Source: Aquatica leii
Taxonomy: Eukaryota > Arthropoda > Insecta > Coleoptera > Lampyridae
Length of the DNA stretch: 64,000 bases
Direction: 5' to 3'
Assembly: GCA_035610365.1 (NCBI GenBank)
Contig: CM069433.1
Span: 53,558,487 to 53,622,486 of the forward strand
Part shown: positions 46,407-57,990 of the stretch, piece by piece
Layout of the letters: the number at the start of each line of letters is the position of its first letter
Numbering within the stretch: position 1 is the first letter of the stretch
Notes under the pieces: model-generated
Seen by the model: the letters and a program-made list of their open reading frames with translations, nothing else
The model's database searches: none
What the model was told of the DNA's origin: nothing
Translations under genes and position numbers: made by a program

Positions 46407-47810
46407 ATGGCTACTTGGCGATTAGAAGTGAATAGACTTAGGAAGCAGGAGCTTCAATATGAATTAGTTTCTCGTGGGTTTGATCCTACAGTAGTCGTTT
46501 CTACATTAAGGGGTGCGGTACGTAGTGCTTTACAGTTGGAAAAAGAAGCATCTTTTCGTATGGATACTGTTACTTCAGTTTTTGAGGATGATAAGTTAGC
46601 TGTTGAACAAGCTATTGGGGAATTGCAAACGCTATTAAGCGAATTCGATGGGAATTTTTCTTCGACTATTTTCAAACGAGCTAGTACCTTGTGGGTACAC
46701 ATTCATCGTCGTTGTGTAAAGATGTCACCTGATGGAGAAGATGAAGAAAAATTGCATCGTCAATTTGGACTTACGCTACAAACCCTTCGTAATGAATTCA
46801 CAGCTAAAGGGAAAAAGGCTACTAGAACTACATCGGTTTCTTTTGCTAATTTACCTTCGTCTAGTCCTAAACAGGCGGCGGTAGAATCACTACTTCAGGA
46901 TGAAGAACCACCTCTTCTTACTTCTTCCGATTCCGATGCTGAAATGGATGTATCTGTTCCGACTACTTCTGCTCTTTCAAAGACTACTGTTACTAATGTG
47001 TCACTAGCTAAGTGGAACTTAACTTTTTCGGGTGAGGGTTCGTTTTCACTCACCGAATTCTTGATGCGAGTTGATGAGTTGTGTTTGTCGCGTGGTGTCT
47101 CACCACAAAATTTGTTTAATTCGGCTGCTGAGATTTTAACTGGGAAAGCTTTGTGTCTCTTTAGGGTGAATCGAGATTCTTTACGTTCTTGGCAAGATGT
47201 AGTTACTTTGTTAAAATCAGAATTCTTACCACCTGATTACGACGATCGTTTATGGGATGAGATTCGAAGTCGAACTATGGGACCTCAAGAATCGATCGGC
47301 ATGTATGTGACGATGATGCGCAGTCTCTTCCAACGTTTATCGTTGCCCGCTTCGGAAGAAACTCAGCTCAAGACGATACGACGCAATTTAACACCATACT
47401 ACCAATCTGCCTTAGGTTTAGCACAGATTTCTACTTTGACCCAGTTGATCGATTATGGCAAGCGGTTGGAGTTAACAAAAATTTCAGTGGATAACTATAA
47501 ACCACCTCCTTCGCGGCGTACCACTCGACTTTTGGAACCTGCTTTGGCTTATGTTAGCGACACCTCAGTTTCTTCGATTGCTTCTACTTCTAAGAATCGT
47601 TCAGTACGATTCGAAGAAAATAATACTAATTCTAATTCTTCTAGACGTGGTTTTCTTAATTCTTCTCGCGTTACTTGTTGGAATTGTCGTCAGATAGGAC
47701 ATGTCTCTCCGAATTGTGACAAACCTCCTACTCTTCACTGTTATGGATGTGGACAGGCAGGAGTTAGTCGTCGCAACTGCACTAAGTGCAATACTGTTTC
47801 GGGAAACTAG
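46407..47810 (+). CDS. gag: Gag polyprotein, element B
   Basis: 467 residues from ATG at 46407. An in-frame ATG 48 nt upstream exists, but the start chosen (MATWRLEV) aligns with the element A start. It has the N-terminal EL-x-YE-x3-RG motif, a capsid region with DYDDRLWDEI, MYVTMMRSLFQRL and RRNLTPYY, then a CX2CX4HX4C knuckle (CWNCRQIGHVSPNC). A second finger follows with Val in place of His (CYGCGQAGV) plus a TKC pair. The role is particle assembly and RNA packaging. The frame ends with TAG directly after the slippery GGGAAAC, so about all Pol must come from -1 frameshifting at this point. Intact. Confidence 0.95.
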   Translation: MATWRLEVNRLRKQELQYELVSRGFDPTVVVSTLRGAVRSALQLEKEASFRMDTVTSVFEDDKLAVEQAIGELQTLLSEFDGNFSSTIFKRASTLWVHIHRRCVKMSPDGEDEEKLHRQFGLTLQTLRNEFTAKGKKATRTTSVSFANLPSSSPKQAAVESLLQDEEPPLLTSSDSDAEMDVSVPTTSALSKTTVTNVSLAKWNLTFSGEGSFSLTEFLMRVDELCLSRGVSPQNLFNSAAEILTGKALCLFRVNRDSLRSWQDVVTLLKSEFLPPDYDDRLWDEIRSRTMGPQESIGMYVTMMRSLFQRLSLPASEETQLKTIRRNLTPYYQSALGLAQISTLTQLIDYGKRLELTKISVDNYKPPPSRRTTRLLEPALAYVSDTSVSSIASTSKNRSVRFEENNTNSNSSRRGFLNSSRVTCWNCRQIGHVSPNCDKPPTLHCYGCGQAGVSRRNCTKCNTVSGN

Positions 47811-47840
47811 GACACGAGTCTACGGACCGAGTCGTAGATT
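47801..47840 (+). promoter_or_regulatory. -1 ribosomal frameshift signal, gag/pol of element B
   Basis: G-GGA-AAC at 47801-47807 is in the right register (TCG GGA AAC TAG). After a 9 nt spacer that includes the gag stop, AGTCTACG (47817-47824) pairs with CGTAGATT (47833-47840) around an 8 nt loop. Pol is in the -1 frame. GGGAAAC is a known retroviral slippery heptamer; activity is inferred. Confidence 0.85.
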
Positions 47841-50800
47841 CTACGTTATCTTTAATCTCGGATTCTATCTTCGACTTGCCTGACAAACAACGTATTCTTT
47901 TGGACTTTATATTTGCCAGTGTTCGTGATGATGAGCGTCCTTATCTTAAGGTTAATGTATTAGGTCTCTCTTTCTTTGGTCTTTTGGATACCGGTGCTTC
48001 TCGAACCATTCTGGGTGGTCCGGGATGGCAACTTCTTCAGTCTTTGAATATTCGTCTTTCTCCTTCTTCTGTGTCTTCATGTAATTTAGCTAATGACGTT
48101 AAGTGTACCGTATTGGGATCAGTTCTTCTACCATTTTCTTTAGAGGGTAAAGTAAAAACGCTTAATACCTTGGTTATTCCAGAAGTTTCACAACAATTGA
48201 TTTTAGGCATTGATTTCTGGAAAGCTATGAACTTTATACCTGATTTTCGGCAGGGACTGTGGAATTTTAATGCTAACCTTCCTTCGATTGATACTGTCTC
48301 TTCGGATTCTATTGGGGCTATCTCAGAACTACTTCCATATCAACAACAACTCTTAGACAACGTTGTTGCGGACTCTTTTTCGAAACAATCCTCAGGACTT
48401 GGTCACACCTCTCTCGTTCAGCACCAGATACGTACGACTGCTGAACCCATCAAACAGCGCTATTATCCGCTATCACCAGCGTTACAGAAGGTTGCTAATG
48501 AGGAGTTGGACTCGATGCTGAGTATGGGTGTTGTGGAGCCATCGAGTAGTCCGTGGTCGAATCCAATTGTTTTAGTGAGGAAGAAGGATAATACTTATCG
48601 GTTCTGTGTCGATTTTCGAAAGGTGAATCAGGTAACTCAAAAAGATGCGTACCCATTACCGTATATTACCTCTATTCTGGATCGATTGAGAGATGCTAGA
48701 TTCTTGTCCAGTTTGGATATTCGGTCTGCCTACTGGCAGATTCCGCTGTCAGAAGACTCCAAAGCTGTGACTGCTTTTACTGTTCCTTCTCGTGGTCTTT
48801 TTCAGTTCACGCGCATGCCATTCGGTCTGCATAATGCGCCTGCTACTTTTCAGAGATTGATTGATAGGGTGTTGGGTGTAGATTTGGAACCTTATTGCTT
48901 CGCTTACCTTGACGACATTATCATCGCTACTCCAACGTTTGATGAACATATTCGAGTGCTAGAAAAGGTGTTAGAACGTCTAATTTCTGCTGGACTTACC
49001 TTACGGCGAGACAAATGTAACTTTTGTTTGTCTGAATTGAAGTACCTCGGATACGTAGTCAACAAGAATGGTCTGTTGGTAGACCCGGACAAGGTAACAG
49101 CGATACTCAATATTCCTACTCCTTCGAATGTCACTGATATCAGACGATTTATTGGTATGACTAGTTGGTACCGTCGTTTCATTCCTAATTTCTCTTCTCT
49201 TACTTCTCCACTTTCGGCTCTTACTCGTAAAAATGTTTCTTTTATTTGGACAGATGAATGTCAGGTCGCTTTTGATTCTCTTAAAAACAGCTTAGTTGCT
49301 GCTCCTATTTTGTCGTGTCCTGATTTTTCGCTTCCTTTTGTGGTACAGACTGATGCTTCGGACTTTGGTTTAGGTGCTGTGTTGAGTCAAACTACTGCGG
49401 ATGGTGAAAAGGTTGTTAGTTATCTTAGTAGATCGCTCACGAAGGCGGAGCGACATTATTCGACTACTGAGAAAGAATGTCTGGCTGTGTTATGGGCTAT
49501 AGAGAAGTTCCGTCCTTATGTGGAAGGGTCTCATTTCACAGTGATAACTGATCATCATTCGTTGTTGTGGTTGAACCGTTTACAGAGTCCTTCAGGACGA
49601 TTGGCTCGGTGGTCTATTAGGCTACAGCAATATGATTTCTCGATAATCCATCGAAAAGGGAAAGATCATGTCGTCCCTGATGCACTGTCTCGCTCAGTTC
49701 CTGTATTAGAAACTATCCATCTGTCTGAAATTTCTTCTACTTTGCTTAATTTGCCGACTCTTGATCCTTGGTATAATAATCTTCTTAAACGTGTCTTGGA
49801 TGCTCCTCATAAGTTTCTGAAATGGTCTGTTAGAGATAACGTTCTTTATCGTCGTGTTGTTACTTCTTTCTCTTCTGATTCTGCGGATGATTGGAAAATA
49901 GTGGTTCCTACGGAACAACGTTCGGAAATGATTCGTAACCATCATGATCCTCCGGTTGCTGGACACTGTGGTGTTTCGAAAACTACTGCAAGGATTTTAC
50001 AACGATATTATTGGCCCTGCTTACGTGCCGATGTTGCTCGTTATATTCGGCGTTGTCGGGTATGTGCAGCGCACAAGGTGGAACAAGTGGCTCCTCCTGG
50101 TGTATTCGCTCCTCGCGCTAAGCCAACACATCCTTGGCAAGTTCTTTGTTGTGATATCGTGGGTCCTCTGCCTCGCTCTTCGAAAGGCCATAGTTATGTT
50201 TTGGTAATCGCTGACTATTTTACTAAGTTTCCGTTGTTCTTTCCGTTGCGTTCAGCTCTTGCTACCTCTATTTGTAAAATCATCGAAGAACAGATTTTTC
50301 TTCTTTTTGGTGCTCCTCAATACCTTATTACAGACAATGGTGTACAGTTTCGGAGTAAAGAATTTGATAAACTTTGCGCTACTTATGGGACAACGATACT
50401 CTTTACAGCCAAATACCACCCTAGAGCTAATCCCGCCGAACGAATAAATCGTGTCTTAAAAACCATGATCTCTTCTTATGTTAAAGAAAACCATAGGCAT
50501 TGGGATGTAAATCTCTCGAAGATTGGTTGCGCCATTCGTACTGCGAAACACGAGGTCATTGACTGTACTCCTTTCTTTGCAATGTTCGGACGTGAACACG
50601 TTATCTCTGGAAATTTCTTTGGTCCTTCTTCTTCTTCCGATGTTATTATCTCTGAATCCAAGGTTACTCACTCCGTGTCTCATTATGAAGCTATTCGTAC
50701 GCACATCTTGAGAAAACTTTCTAAAGCGTACGCAAAGACACACCATAGATATAATCTTCGCCGTCGACACGTGCGATATAAAATTGGGGATTCGGTATGG

Positions 50801-51112
50801 CGACGTAACTATACTCTTTCGGACGCCACTAGGCATTTTAATGCCAAGTTAGCTCCTAAGTTCCTGGGACCTTTTATTATTAAAACGGTCAAATCTCCCT
50901 GGACATATGAGTTAGTCACCACTACTGGACAATCGATGGGTGTCTGGCATGTTAAAGATCTTAAACCAGATCAAGGCTCTTCGGATTCCGATTTGAATGA
51001 GACTACACCCCAGGTAAATCGTCGATCGGTCAACGTGTCGTTATTGTATCCTCGTCGGCGTAAGCGGCGTAAATTACGTGCTAGAGTATCTATTGCTTCT
51101 CTGGATGACTAA
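47808..51112 (+). CDS. pol: Pol polyprotein (PR-RT-RNaseH-IN), element B
   Basis: One open frame to TAA near 51112, entered by -1 shift from gag. In order: aspartic protease with D-T-G at 47987-47995 (LLDTGASRTI) and LILGIDFW; RT with YLDD at 48905-48916; RNase H (TDASDFG near 49340, TEKECLAVLW, TDHHSLLWL); integrase HHCC finger (HHDPPVAGH...CRVCAAHK); catalytic D-D-E at 50153, 50333 and 50438; GPF module (LAPKFLGPF); and an Arg/Lys-rich tail (RRRKRRKLR) that may bind nucleic acid or act as a nuclear signal. All catalytic residues are in place, with no stops. This is the intact counterpart of element A pol, whose TAA after LG corresponds to a Ser codon here. Confidence 0.96.
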
Positions 51113-52928
51113 TCTTGCTTTCGACTTATTACTACTTCCTTCAGTTCTTTTGAATTCTACAATTAATGTTAGGCAAATGTATTGTTCTCGGTGTTAGTGT
51201 CTATTAGGTCTACGTAGATTCATAGTGGAAAACTATGGTTGGGGGTCACTCTAGTCTTTGGCTTGGGGTTTAGTGACTGATCGGGCTGCTGGTTCATTTC
51301 TTTACTCAGTCAGGGTAATACGACTTAGTCGACTGTAACCAGAGTTCTTTCTAATGATATTCCTTCGTTGGCTTTAGTTTGGTGTTGGGTGGTCTTTGTC
51401 AGACCTCTCCAAAATTTTGGTTTATTATTCTTTTTGGGGTTTAGTATTTTGGGGACTTTTTAGTTAGTTCGCCTAAGAAGGGCTACCCGTAGAGGGTCAT
51501 TATTATTTTGGGTTTCGTTCTATTTTTGGGGAAGGATATCATACCGTCTTTTGACGACTTAACAGCACTATATCTCCATCCAAGTCTAGTGTGAGTGAGT
51601 TCTTCACACTATGTCTCGGCGTGTTGGATTTCTTGGTCATGTTTCTTGTTTTCTTACTGCATTTGGGCGGTTGGTTGGGCAGTAGGGTAAGGTCACTCGG
51701 GGTCGGCTATCTAGGGAGAGATAGTCGAGCCGTACATTCCATCGTACTCTCTTTTCTCCTTCTGTCTTCCTGTCTTTCTTTCTCTTCTTTCGATCTGTCT
51801 CCATGAGTGGGGGGGCGCCTGTTGTGGGAACCTGACGGCTATGCGTCCGGGAAGGTTGACTGTCTCCGACCCGGTAGCCCCAAGCTCTGGACCAGGCATT
51901 ATACCTTTCGGGGGCCGTACGGCGGACTTGGTGGAGCTTGGCGGGGGTGGTCAATTCTTCTTAACCGGCGCATAGGATGTTGCGGTTGTACAGCAGGCAC
52001 CGCTTCCGGCTACAGTCACGCAATTGCGGGCTGTAGTCCTTTATATTTGGATTTTTGGGCAAAATTATGGGATGCTTCATTTCTTTCTTCCTTTATCTAC
52101 TTTCAGGGTGGGGGGATTTCCTGGGTCTTGTTCCCTCTGGTCGCGGATCAGAATCCATCCGGGGTGGGAGGAAGACTATAGTGGGCAAGCGAGTACTGGT
52201 TGCGGTGACGTGCGCTTGTGTGGACTAACGTTGGGGGGCCCAACGACGCGCTTTAACATCTGTCGCGAGGGCTTGAGGTGGGATTAAGACTTCGACGCCA
52301 CACAATCGTCCGGCACTCCAACGAGGAAACCTTAGTCTGCGATAGGATTCCTAGGGTGTTTCCTAGTCTCGGGGTTATGGGTACCGTTCCTTTTCCATTC
52401 TCCTATGATACCTTAGTCCTTTTCCTGAGGGGCTTCCTAGGGGTTTATAGTCAGGGTTGGATTTGTACTCAAGGGTTGGGGTTTCAAGGGATTTTAGGGC
52501 GTTGTCCTTGACCGTGGTCTAAACTTCTTTTCTTTCCTATCATTCTTCTTTTTCTCTCGGTTTGTTTGGTACTGTTGATCAGTAAGGTCTATGGGACTGC
52601 GTTGCTTTCTGGCTTTTTAGCGTAACGACTGTTGTCGACTCTCAACAAGTACCTGTGCTGATACTTCTATTCTGTTAGTTGAGTTTCTGGTTCTTTGAAG
52701 TATCATTCCGCTTCATGCGACTTTTGGGACACATCTGATTAGTGATGCTTAGTAAACCGAGAAAACCTCTTTCCTCTACGTTTCTTCTGGGGTTGGGCGT
52801 TATTGTGTTTCGGGGTTGGTTTTGGATTTTAGGGTTCTGTCCTTGGCGTATGCCTAAATTTCTGTCTTCATTTTAGCTTTTGTTTTCGTTGTTCTCGCTC
52901 CACGCTTTCATCTTGCTGGGGGGGAATC
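51113..52928 (+). other. GC-rich non-coding tract between pol and 3' LTR, element B
   Basis: 1.8 kb, clearly richer in G+C than the rest, most strongly 51650-52500. Overlapping short frames on both strands (up to 124 codons) carry no recognisable domain, signal peptide or envelope pattern. It ends with the polypurine tract. The position matches the 1.5 kb GC-richer tract of element A, though I cannot align the two by eye. Confidence 0.7.
52918..52928 (+). other. Polypurine tract, element B
   Basis: GGGGGGGAATC directly before the TGTTACGG start of the 3' LTR; plus-strand primer site. Confidence 0.85.
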
Positions 52929-54386
52929 TGTTACGGTAATTTTCTTTATGCACGCCTTTGTCGTTACGGACGAGATTTGTAGTAGGTACGCCTATGTATT
53001 TTTGACTTGAAATTAGTTTATGGTTGGGACGCCCCCTACCGATCCTTTCTCGTGACTGTCATTCGATTCGTGTAAACCACAGTAACGGTCCGGTGTCGAA
53101 GTTTTCGAATTGATTCTTAAATTTTTAAGAACATCACGTGTGATGAACATAAATTTATAAATCGACGTAGAAAGTTTTACGATTAGTTCGACACGGGGGT
53201 AAGTCATTTTGTCTTAAATCTATTCTTTCTTTCGTAATTTCTATATTCATATGACAGCCGGTTCCGACCACGTTGTCTACCATTTTGGAATTAAATCAAC
53301 AATTGGGATGCATAACTACTATTAAGAATAAATCTACCGAGCCTATCAGCTGTCGTGAGGGCTGGCTACTTAAGCAACATCGAGGTCCAGTCGCACGTTG
53401 TGTCGGGGATGTTGATTTGAAAATTTGAAGTCGAATGTGTATTCAACCTGTCTTAAATTATTACTTACATCGTTCTATACCTTGGGGTTCAATGATATGA
53501 TTAATGAAGAAATCGAATGTGTTATCAGTCACTTGTGTTAAAGACTATTTCTTACAGTACACGATACAACGGGTTTTATATGCCATTTAATTATTTACTA
53601 ATACTATCTTTTGTAGCTTTTGTTCTGTGTGAACTCGATTATGATCCGATTTGTGTTTCACAATTGATTACAGGCCACTGACGAGAAAACGTTTTCGACG
53701 TGTAAGTGGAAACTTTATTAGGTGAGTTATTTATTTGCTTCTTTATATCGAGATCACCAAAGTTGTACACAGAATTATATTTAAATGTTAATGATTGTAA
53801 CTGCGTTATTGCTTATATACCAATAAGGTAATTTTAAACATGTTATACTTGTATCGCATGCTGTGAGGGAAACCTAATTATTCGGTGACTTTGTAGACTG
53901 ATCTATTCGATATAATCTTTTTCTGTGATGTGTGTTGCCGATGTTACAGGCATTTATGTATGAGGATTGTGATATACTCTAGAAAATTTTATGTACTCAT
54001 TTAATCAAAGTTTCTCATAATTATTAATGCAAACTGTGATAAGTATTAATTCTACTTGCTAATAGTAAATCTCATATCTTCGACTATTATCCAACGTTAA
54101 ACTATTAAATCGATTATACTTGTTAATCTTTCTTTTTATCTTTCCTGCTCCTGTGATTATCGTTAACTATTACTTACTTTTGACTACTCGAACAGCTGAG
54201 TAGAGGAATTACGAACTTAACATAGTGTTACAAGGTTTATACCGTACTGTCCTGAGCAAGACAGAGAATTACTTTGGGAAGCTCTGGCGCCCTGCAACAT
54301 CTTTTCTATATTTAGTGTGGACCTCCCCTCTCTCCGATTATTGCGAGTTGGCCGTGCAGGTTCGTAATACCGAAAAACTTGTAACA
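52929..54386 (+). repeat. 3' LTR of element B
   Basis: 1458 bp, TGTTACGG...GTAACA, same as the 5' LTR in length and, as far as compared, in sequence; followed by ACTC. Confidence 0.96.
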
Positions 54387-54390
54387 ACTC

Positions 54391-55073
54391 GTTTTCTAAG
54401 AAAAACTATTTTTTATATTTATTTTATATTTCAAGTTTGAGCTCAAAATTTCCTACAAATTAATTATCAAAATTATTTATATCGCATTTGTATAAACACC
54501 GGCCGTTTTATCTGTTAGCGAAATAGTTAATTTTGCTAGAATATTGTTCAATGCGTCATTGTTTGTCAATTATATTCAACCTCTTTTACAAACTACGTGC
54601 AAATTATATAACTTCTAATATATTTTTTGTGCTTTTGCCCGTTTTGATTTAGTTTGCAAGCAGCATAATTGGTCGTAAATGTTATTTTTCTGGCCTAGGT
54701 CAGTATTGTGCAGTAGAATTTTGTAACTAAAAGTTGGCACTACTAATCATTAATTTTTTACGTTATTTTGTTATAGTTTAGAATACATAACACTAACAAT
54801 TTTTTTAAACAAGTATAAGTTTACTTTTTACAATTTTTAAAAACAAGAATAGTTTTATTTTTATATAAGTGAAATTGTAATGAACTTATATAATTATCAA
54901 ATTAATTTCAAATACAATTGAATTGTCATTACAGGCTTAAGCTTTATCAGTAAGTTATTAAATTTTTAAGAAAAGTGTTTTATACCTCCTAATGCGTAGT
55001 TCAACTAAGATTGGTAAACCCTTTATGTTAGGAGTGGCTATAAAAACTACTTGAAGAGTTTTCTTATGGCGAC
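54391..55073. other. AT-rich right flank of element B, nothing recognised
   Basis: Host-like AT-rich DNA, continuing from the ACTC target site. No gene seen. Confidence 0.5.
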
Positions 55074-55105
55074 GTTTCGTGGAACGGTTGTGTCCACTTC
55101 TTCAG
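55074..55105 (-). ncRNA. Hammerhead-ribozyme-like motif 3' of the Penelope-like element
   Basis: On the minus strand: CTGAAGA, one extra A, a 5 bp stem GTGGA/TCCAC with loop, then GAAAC. This is the CUGANGA...GAAA core order of the hammerhead. It lies about 320 bp past the end of the GIY-YIG frame, where Penelope-like terminal repeats with hammerheads are known. The extra base before stem II may reduce or abolish cleavage. Confidence 0.45.
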
Positions 55106-55423
55106 GCCAACTGAATTTATTAAAAAGAAAACAACATAAGTAAAAACGGCAGTTACAATCCGGTGAGAGCTACAAACTATTCTTCTACTTATTATAAATG
55201 CTGTTTTTTTATAATTATAGATGATTACTTACGGAAAACAAATAAAAAGTAGACTGGTCCGCAAACAACGTCATAAATGTAAAATTAATAAATAACAAAA
55301 AACAAAAAACAATTAATATAAATTACACGAAACCTGTACAAACTAAATTACTAACAAACAATTTTATGGTCGTGTGATATAAAATATGAGCAATGAAAAG
55401 GTAACCCAAAACATACCCAAGGT

Positions 55424-56398
55424 CTAGGAAATTTTAGAGATAAGGTTATTATAAACTGTACTAAGGTTGTTAGTATCAGTGTTGAAATTAACATTATTCT
55501 TATGTTTTGTGATAAATATCATTTCTGCAACTAATCTTTTATAAAATTTCGGTTCCACATCTAATATAGAAGGATTACTAAAATCAAAATTATGTTGTAA
55601 ATTAATATGGTGGAGAGCAAGAGCTGATTCTGCCTTTTTATTTTTGCAATCATATTGGTGGTTCTTAATTCTGTTAATAGTTTTTTGTTTCGTTTGACCA
55701 ATATAACATTTATTACAATCCATACAATCGATTTTATATACAACATTGTGTTTGTCTAATAACTTGGTCTTATCTTTAATGTTGGAATAAACAATGTTGT
55801 AAATAGTATTCTTATTATAAGTTATTATTTTAAGGTCCGACGTTGTTAAAATAGGAATCAGCTTCTTAGTAAGGCCAGGAACGTTAATGATTTTAGAAAA
55901 TTTACAGATAGAATTATTTTGAATAGACGGTGATGGAGTACCGTTGTTGGAGTTAGAGTGAAACAAAATTCTATTAATCAGGTTATTAGGATAATTGTTG
56001 TTTTTGAGTAAATTTTTAAGCATATTAAGGTTTTTTATATGGAATTTGGAATTACTTAATCCTATTATTTTGTTTTTAATAGACTTTATAATGTTTATTT
56101 TTTGATGGTGAGCATGTTTAGAAAAGTAGTTTATAGTACGATTGGAGGCTATCGGTTTAGTAAACCAATCGGTTATTAACGTGTTGTCATGCTTAATTAT
56201 CCTAATATCTAAAAAGGGTAGAGAGCCTTCAATTTAACTTCATGAGTAAAACAGAGATGTGAATCGTAACTGTTAAAAATATTTAAAGTGTTTAAAACCT
56301 CATGTTCAGGAATGCAAGTAATGACATCGTCCACATAACATAACAAAAATATGGGATGAAATGATAGTTTACTTAATACAAAGTCAAGTAAATCATGC
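55424..56398 (-). pseudogene. Penelope-like retroelement, RT end and GIY-YIG endonuclease
   Basis: The minus strand opens in the RT palm with CYVDDVITCIP (56400-56209), then FTHE and, after a one-base frameshift near 56215, PFLDIRI and a linker. An uninterrupted frame follows (56023-55424, about 200 residues), with NNNYPNNLI, VVYKIDCMDCNKCYIGQT (zinc-binding Cys pair and the YIG part of the GIY-YIG nuclease), RI-x-NHQ, ALALHH and a Glu-containing EMIFITKH. This is the C-terminal half of a Penelope-like element, which primes reverse transcription using its own nuclease. The N-terminal RT half is missing, cut at 56398 by another repeat. The nuclease part is well preserved. Confidence 0.85.
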
Positions 56399-56675
56399 AT
56401 CCGTTAATCACGCTAATCGCTATTGGTATAAATATCGTCAATTACACTTTTTCTTTCAGTGACATTTACCACTCTGAAGATGCAAACTGTAATGTCTTGC
56501 TAAACGTCAGTTTACTTTGACAATACGGCAAAGGCCAAGTTCTACTTCTTGTTTTGGCTCTCAAGAAGAGACTAGGACCAAGCTTCAGCCTGGGTGTTTA
56601 ACTACGTCGCGGTCTAAGCTCGAAGTCGCTTATAATCATAAACATAACAACCGCGAAAGCTTAAGATTATTGGTT
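56399..56675 (+). repeat. Relative of the insertion found in the piggyBac
   Basis: It matches, with many substitutions, the minus strand of about 26340-26119: TATTGGTATAAAT, CTTTTTCTTTCAGTGACATT, CGGCAAAGGCCAAGTTCTAC, GTCGCTTATAATCAT. It then continues into ACATAACAACCGCGAAAG, the inverse of the other copy's start. Its left end abuts the truncated Penelope RT. Confidence 0.6.
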
Positions 56676-56974
56676 ATTGTTAATACAAATAATAATAATC
56701 GTCTTATAAGTGTTTCTTGAGCACTAAAGTGATTATCATTAGAATGCAATTATGAGCTATTTATGTTCAAGATAACTGGATTATTATTGTTATCACAAAT
56801 AATATTAATATCTAGTAGGATTTTTTGGAAACCAAAAGTGATTATCATTAGAATATAAAACGGACTATTTGTACACAGGATAATAGTTTGTTATTATTAC
56901 GGATTAAATAAATATAAATACCCTGCAACCCAAATTACTTTGTTAATTTGAAAAGTTTGCAAGTGAACAAGTAA

Positions 56975-57990
56975 ACATGGCGTTAGAATCTGTGCACAGT
57001 GAGAAAAGTAAACCACAGAGAGAGTTTTTTTTATTATTAAGGACAATAAAATTGATACAAAAATTTGTGCGAGTACTTTAAAAAAATGAAGTCCAAAACT
57101 CGTGTGACTACTCTAAATAACCTTGTGTCATCAAGTAATAACGATCACAGCCACAATACCGACACAACGCAGCTGTAAACAAATAAAGTTATGCAGACAA
57201 TAAAGAATATTACCTAAAACACTAGAAATCGAATTCGTTTTATTGTGTCCCAAGCTTCTACTGCTTTGAAAAATGCAGTTGCTATCCGTTAACGATATTA
57301 AGCGGGTCATTAGAAATATGAAAGTAAGAAAAAACATTGCACCGGCAATATTAAGATTTTGAGAAGAGATCATATTTTCAGGAGCATCTACAGTCATTGA
57401 AAACTGCGATCACTTTTTATTGCCAATACCAATAATCTATGCTCTCCTGCCAAATAAGACATAGCAAACCTACTTAACTTTTTTTCGAAAAATAAAAAAC
57501 CGACTTTCCAACTTTTGACCAAATTTTAAAGTAGCAATAATAAATGCCATACGAATTGAGTCTTTGCAAAGAGTACATTGTGGATGCTTCTTTTACCGTT
57601 TTTAAACTATTTTCCACCACATTCAGAAAAGCCAATTAAAAGAGGAATATGAGACAAATCCAGAAGTTGCGTTGACGTTAAAACTGCTTCCAGCTTTCGT
57701 TCCAAGGCAAAATGTTTTTAATGCATTTAAGAACCTTTGCGAGCAAAATATTTCTTCCTCTGTGCAAGTTATTGTAGACTATTTCGAAAATCGTAAAACG
57801 GCAGGTCCTAACTACGTGAGCGTCAACGGCGCCCTTTTCTTTTCGGGCTCAACATGTGAAATTGCTTCGATAGAGTACAACATAGTCTACTAAAAGTAAA
57901 CAATGCAGTGGAAAAGTAGCATCGACGATTCCGCAAAACACCCAAACATATGGAATATTATTTCGGCATTAAAGAGAGAGGGTTTGAACG
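56975..57990 (+). pseudogene. MULE-type transposase remnant (FLYWCH-MULE-like)
   Basis: Plus-strand scraps in shifting frames. MALESVHS and a CASTLKKMKS...NDHSHN zinc-finger-like segment lie at 56987-57170. Then come EEYETNPEVALTLKLLPAFVPRQNVFNAF and VIVDYFENRKTAGPNYV (57640-57830), and WHR-like NNAVEK-x-HRRFRKTPKHMEYYF near 57905-57970. The order and the FVP...AF / YFE / NNAVE-x-WHR pattern match insect MULE-domain transposases. There are many stops. No terminal repeats were found. Confidence 0.5.

Larger units (their letters stand above)
44215..54390 (+). mobile_element. Ty3/gypsy LTR retrotransposon, element B, complete
   Basis: The two LTRs are each 1458 bp at a constant offset of 8710 bp, with no difference seen in the lines compared. 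They are flanked by ACTC at 44215-44218 and 54387-54390. Internal order is primer site, gag, -1 shift, PR-RT-RNaseH-IN, GC-rich tract, polypurine tract. Gag (467 residues, the same length as element A) and pol are uninterrupted. There is no envelope gene. This is the pattern of a very recent, possibly competent insertion. It is related to element A but clearly diverged at nucleotide level. Confidence 0.96.

Noticed and set aside
51637..52287. Several overlapping frames in the GC-rich tract of element B
   Set aside because: Both strands and several frames are open at once, with no start context, domain or similarity to element A frames.
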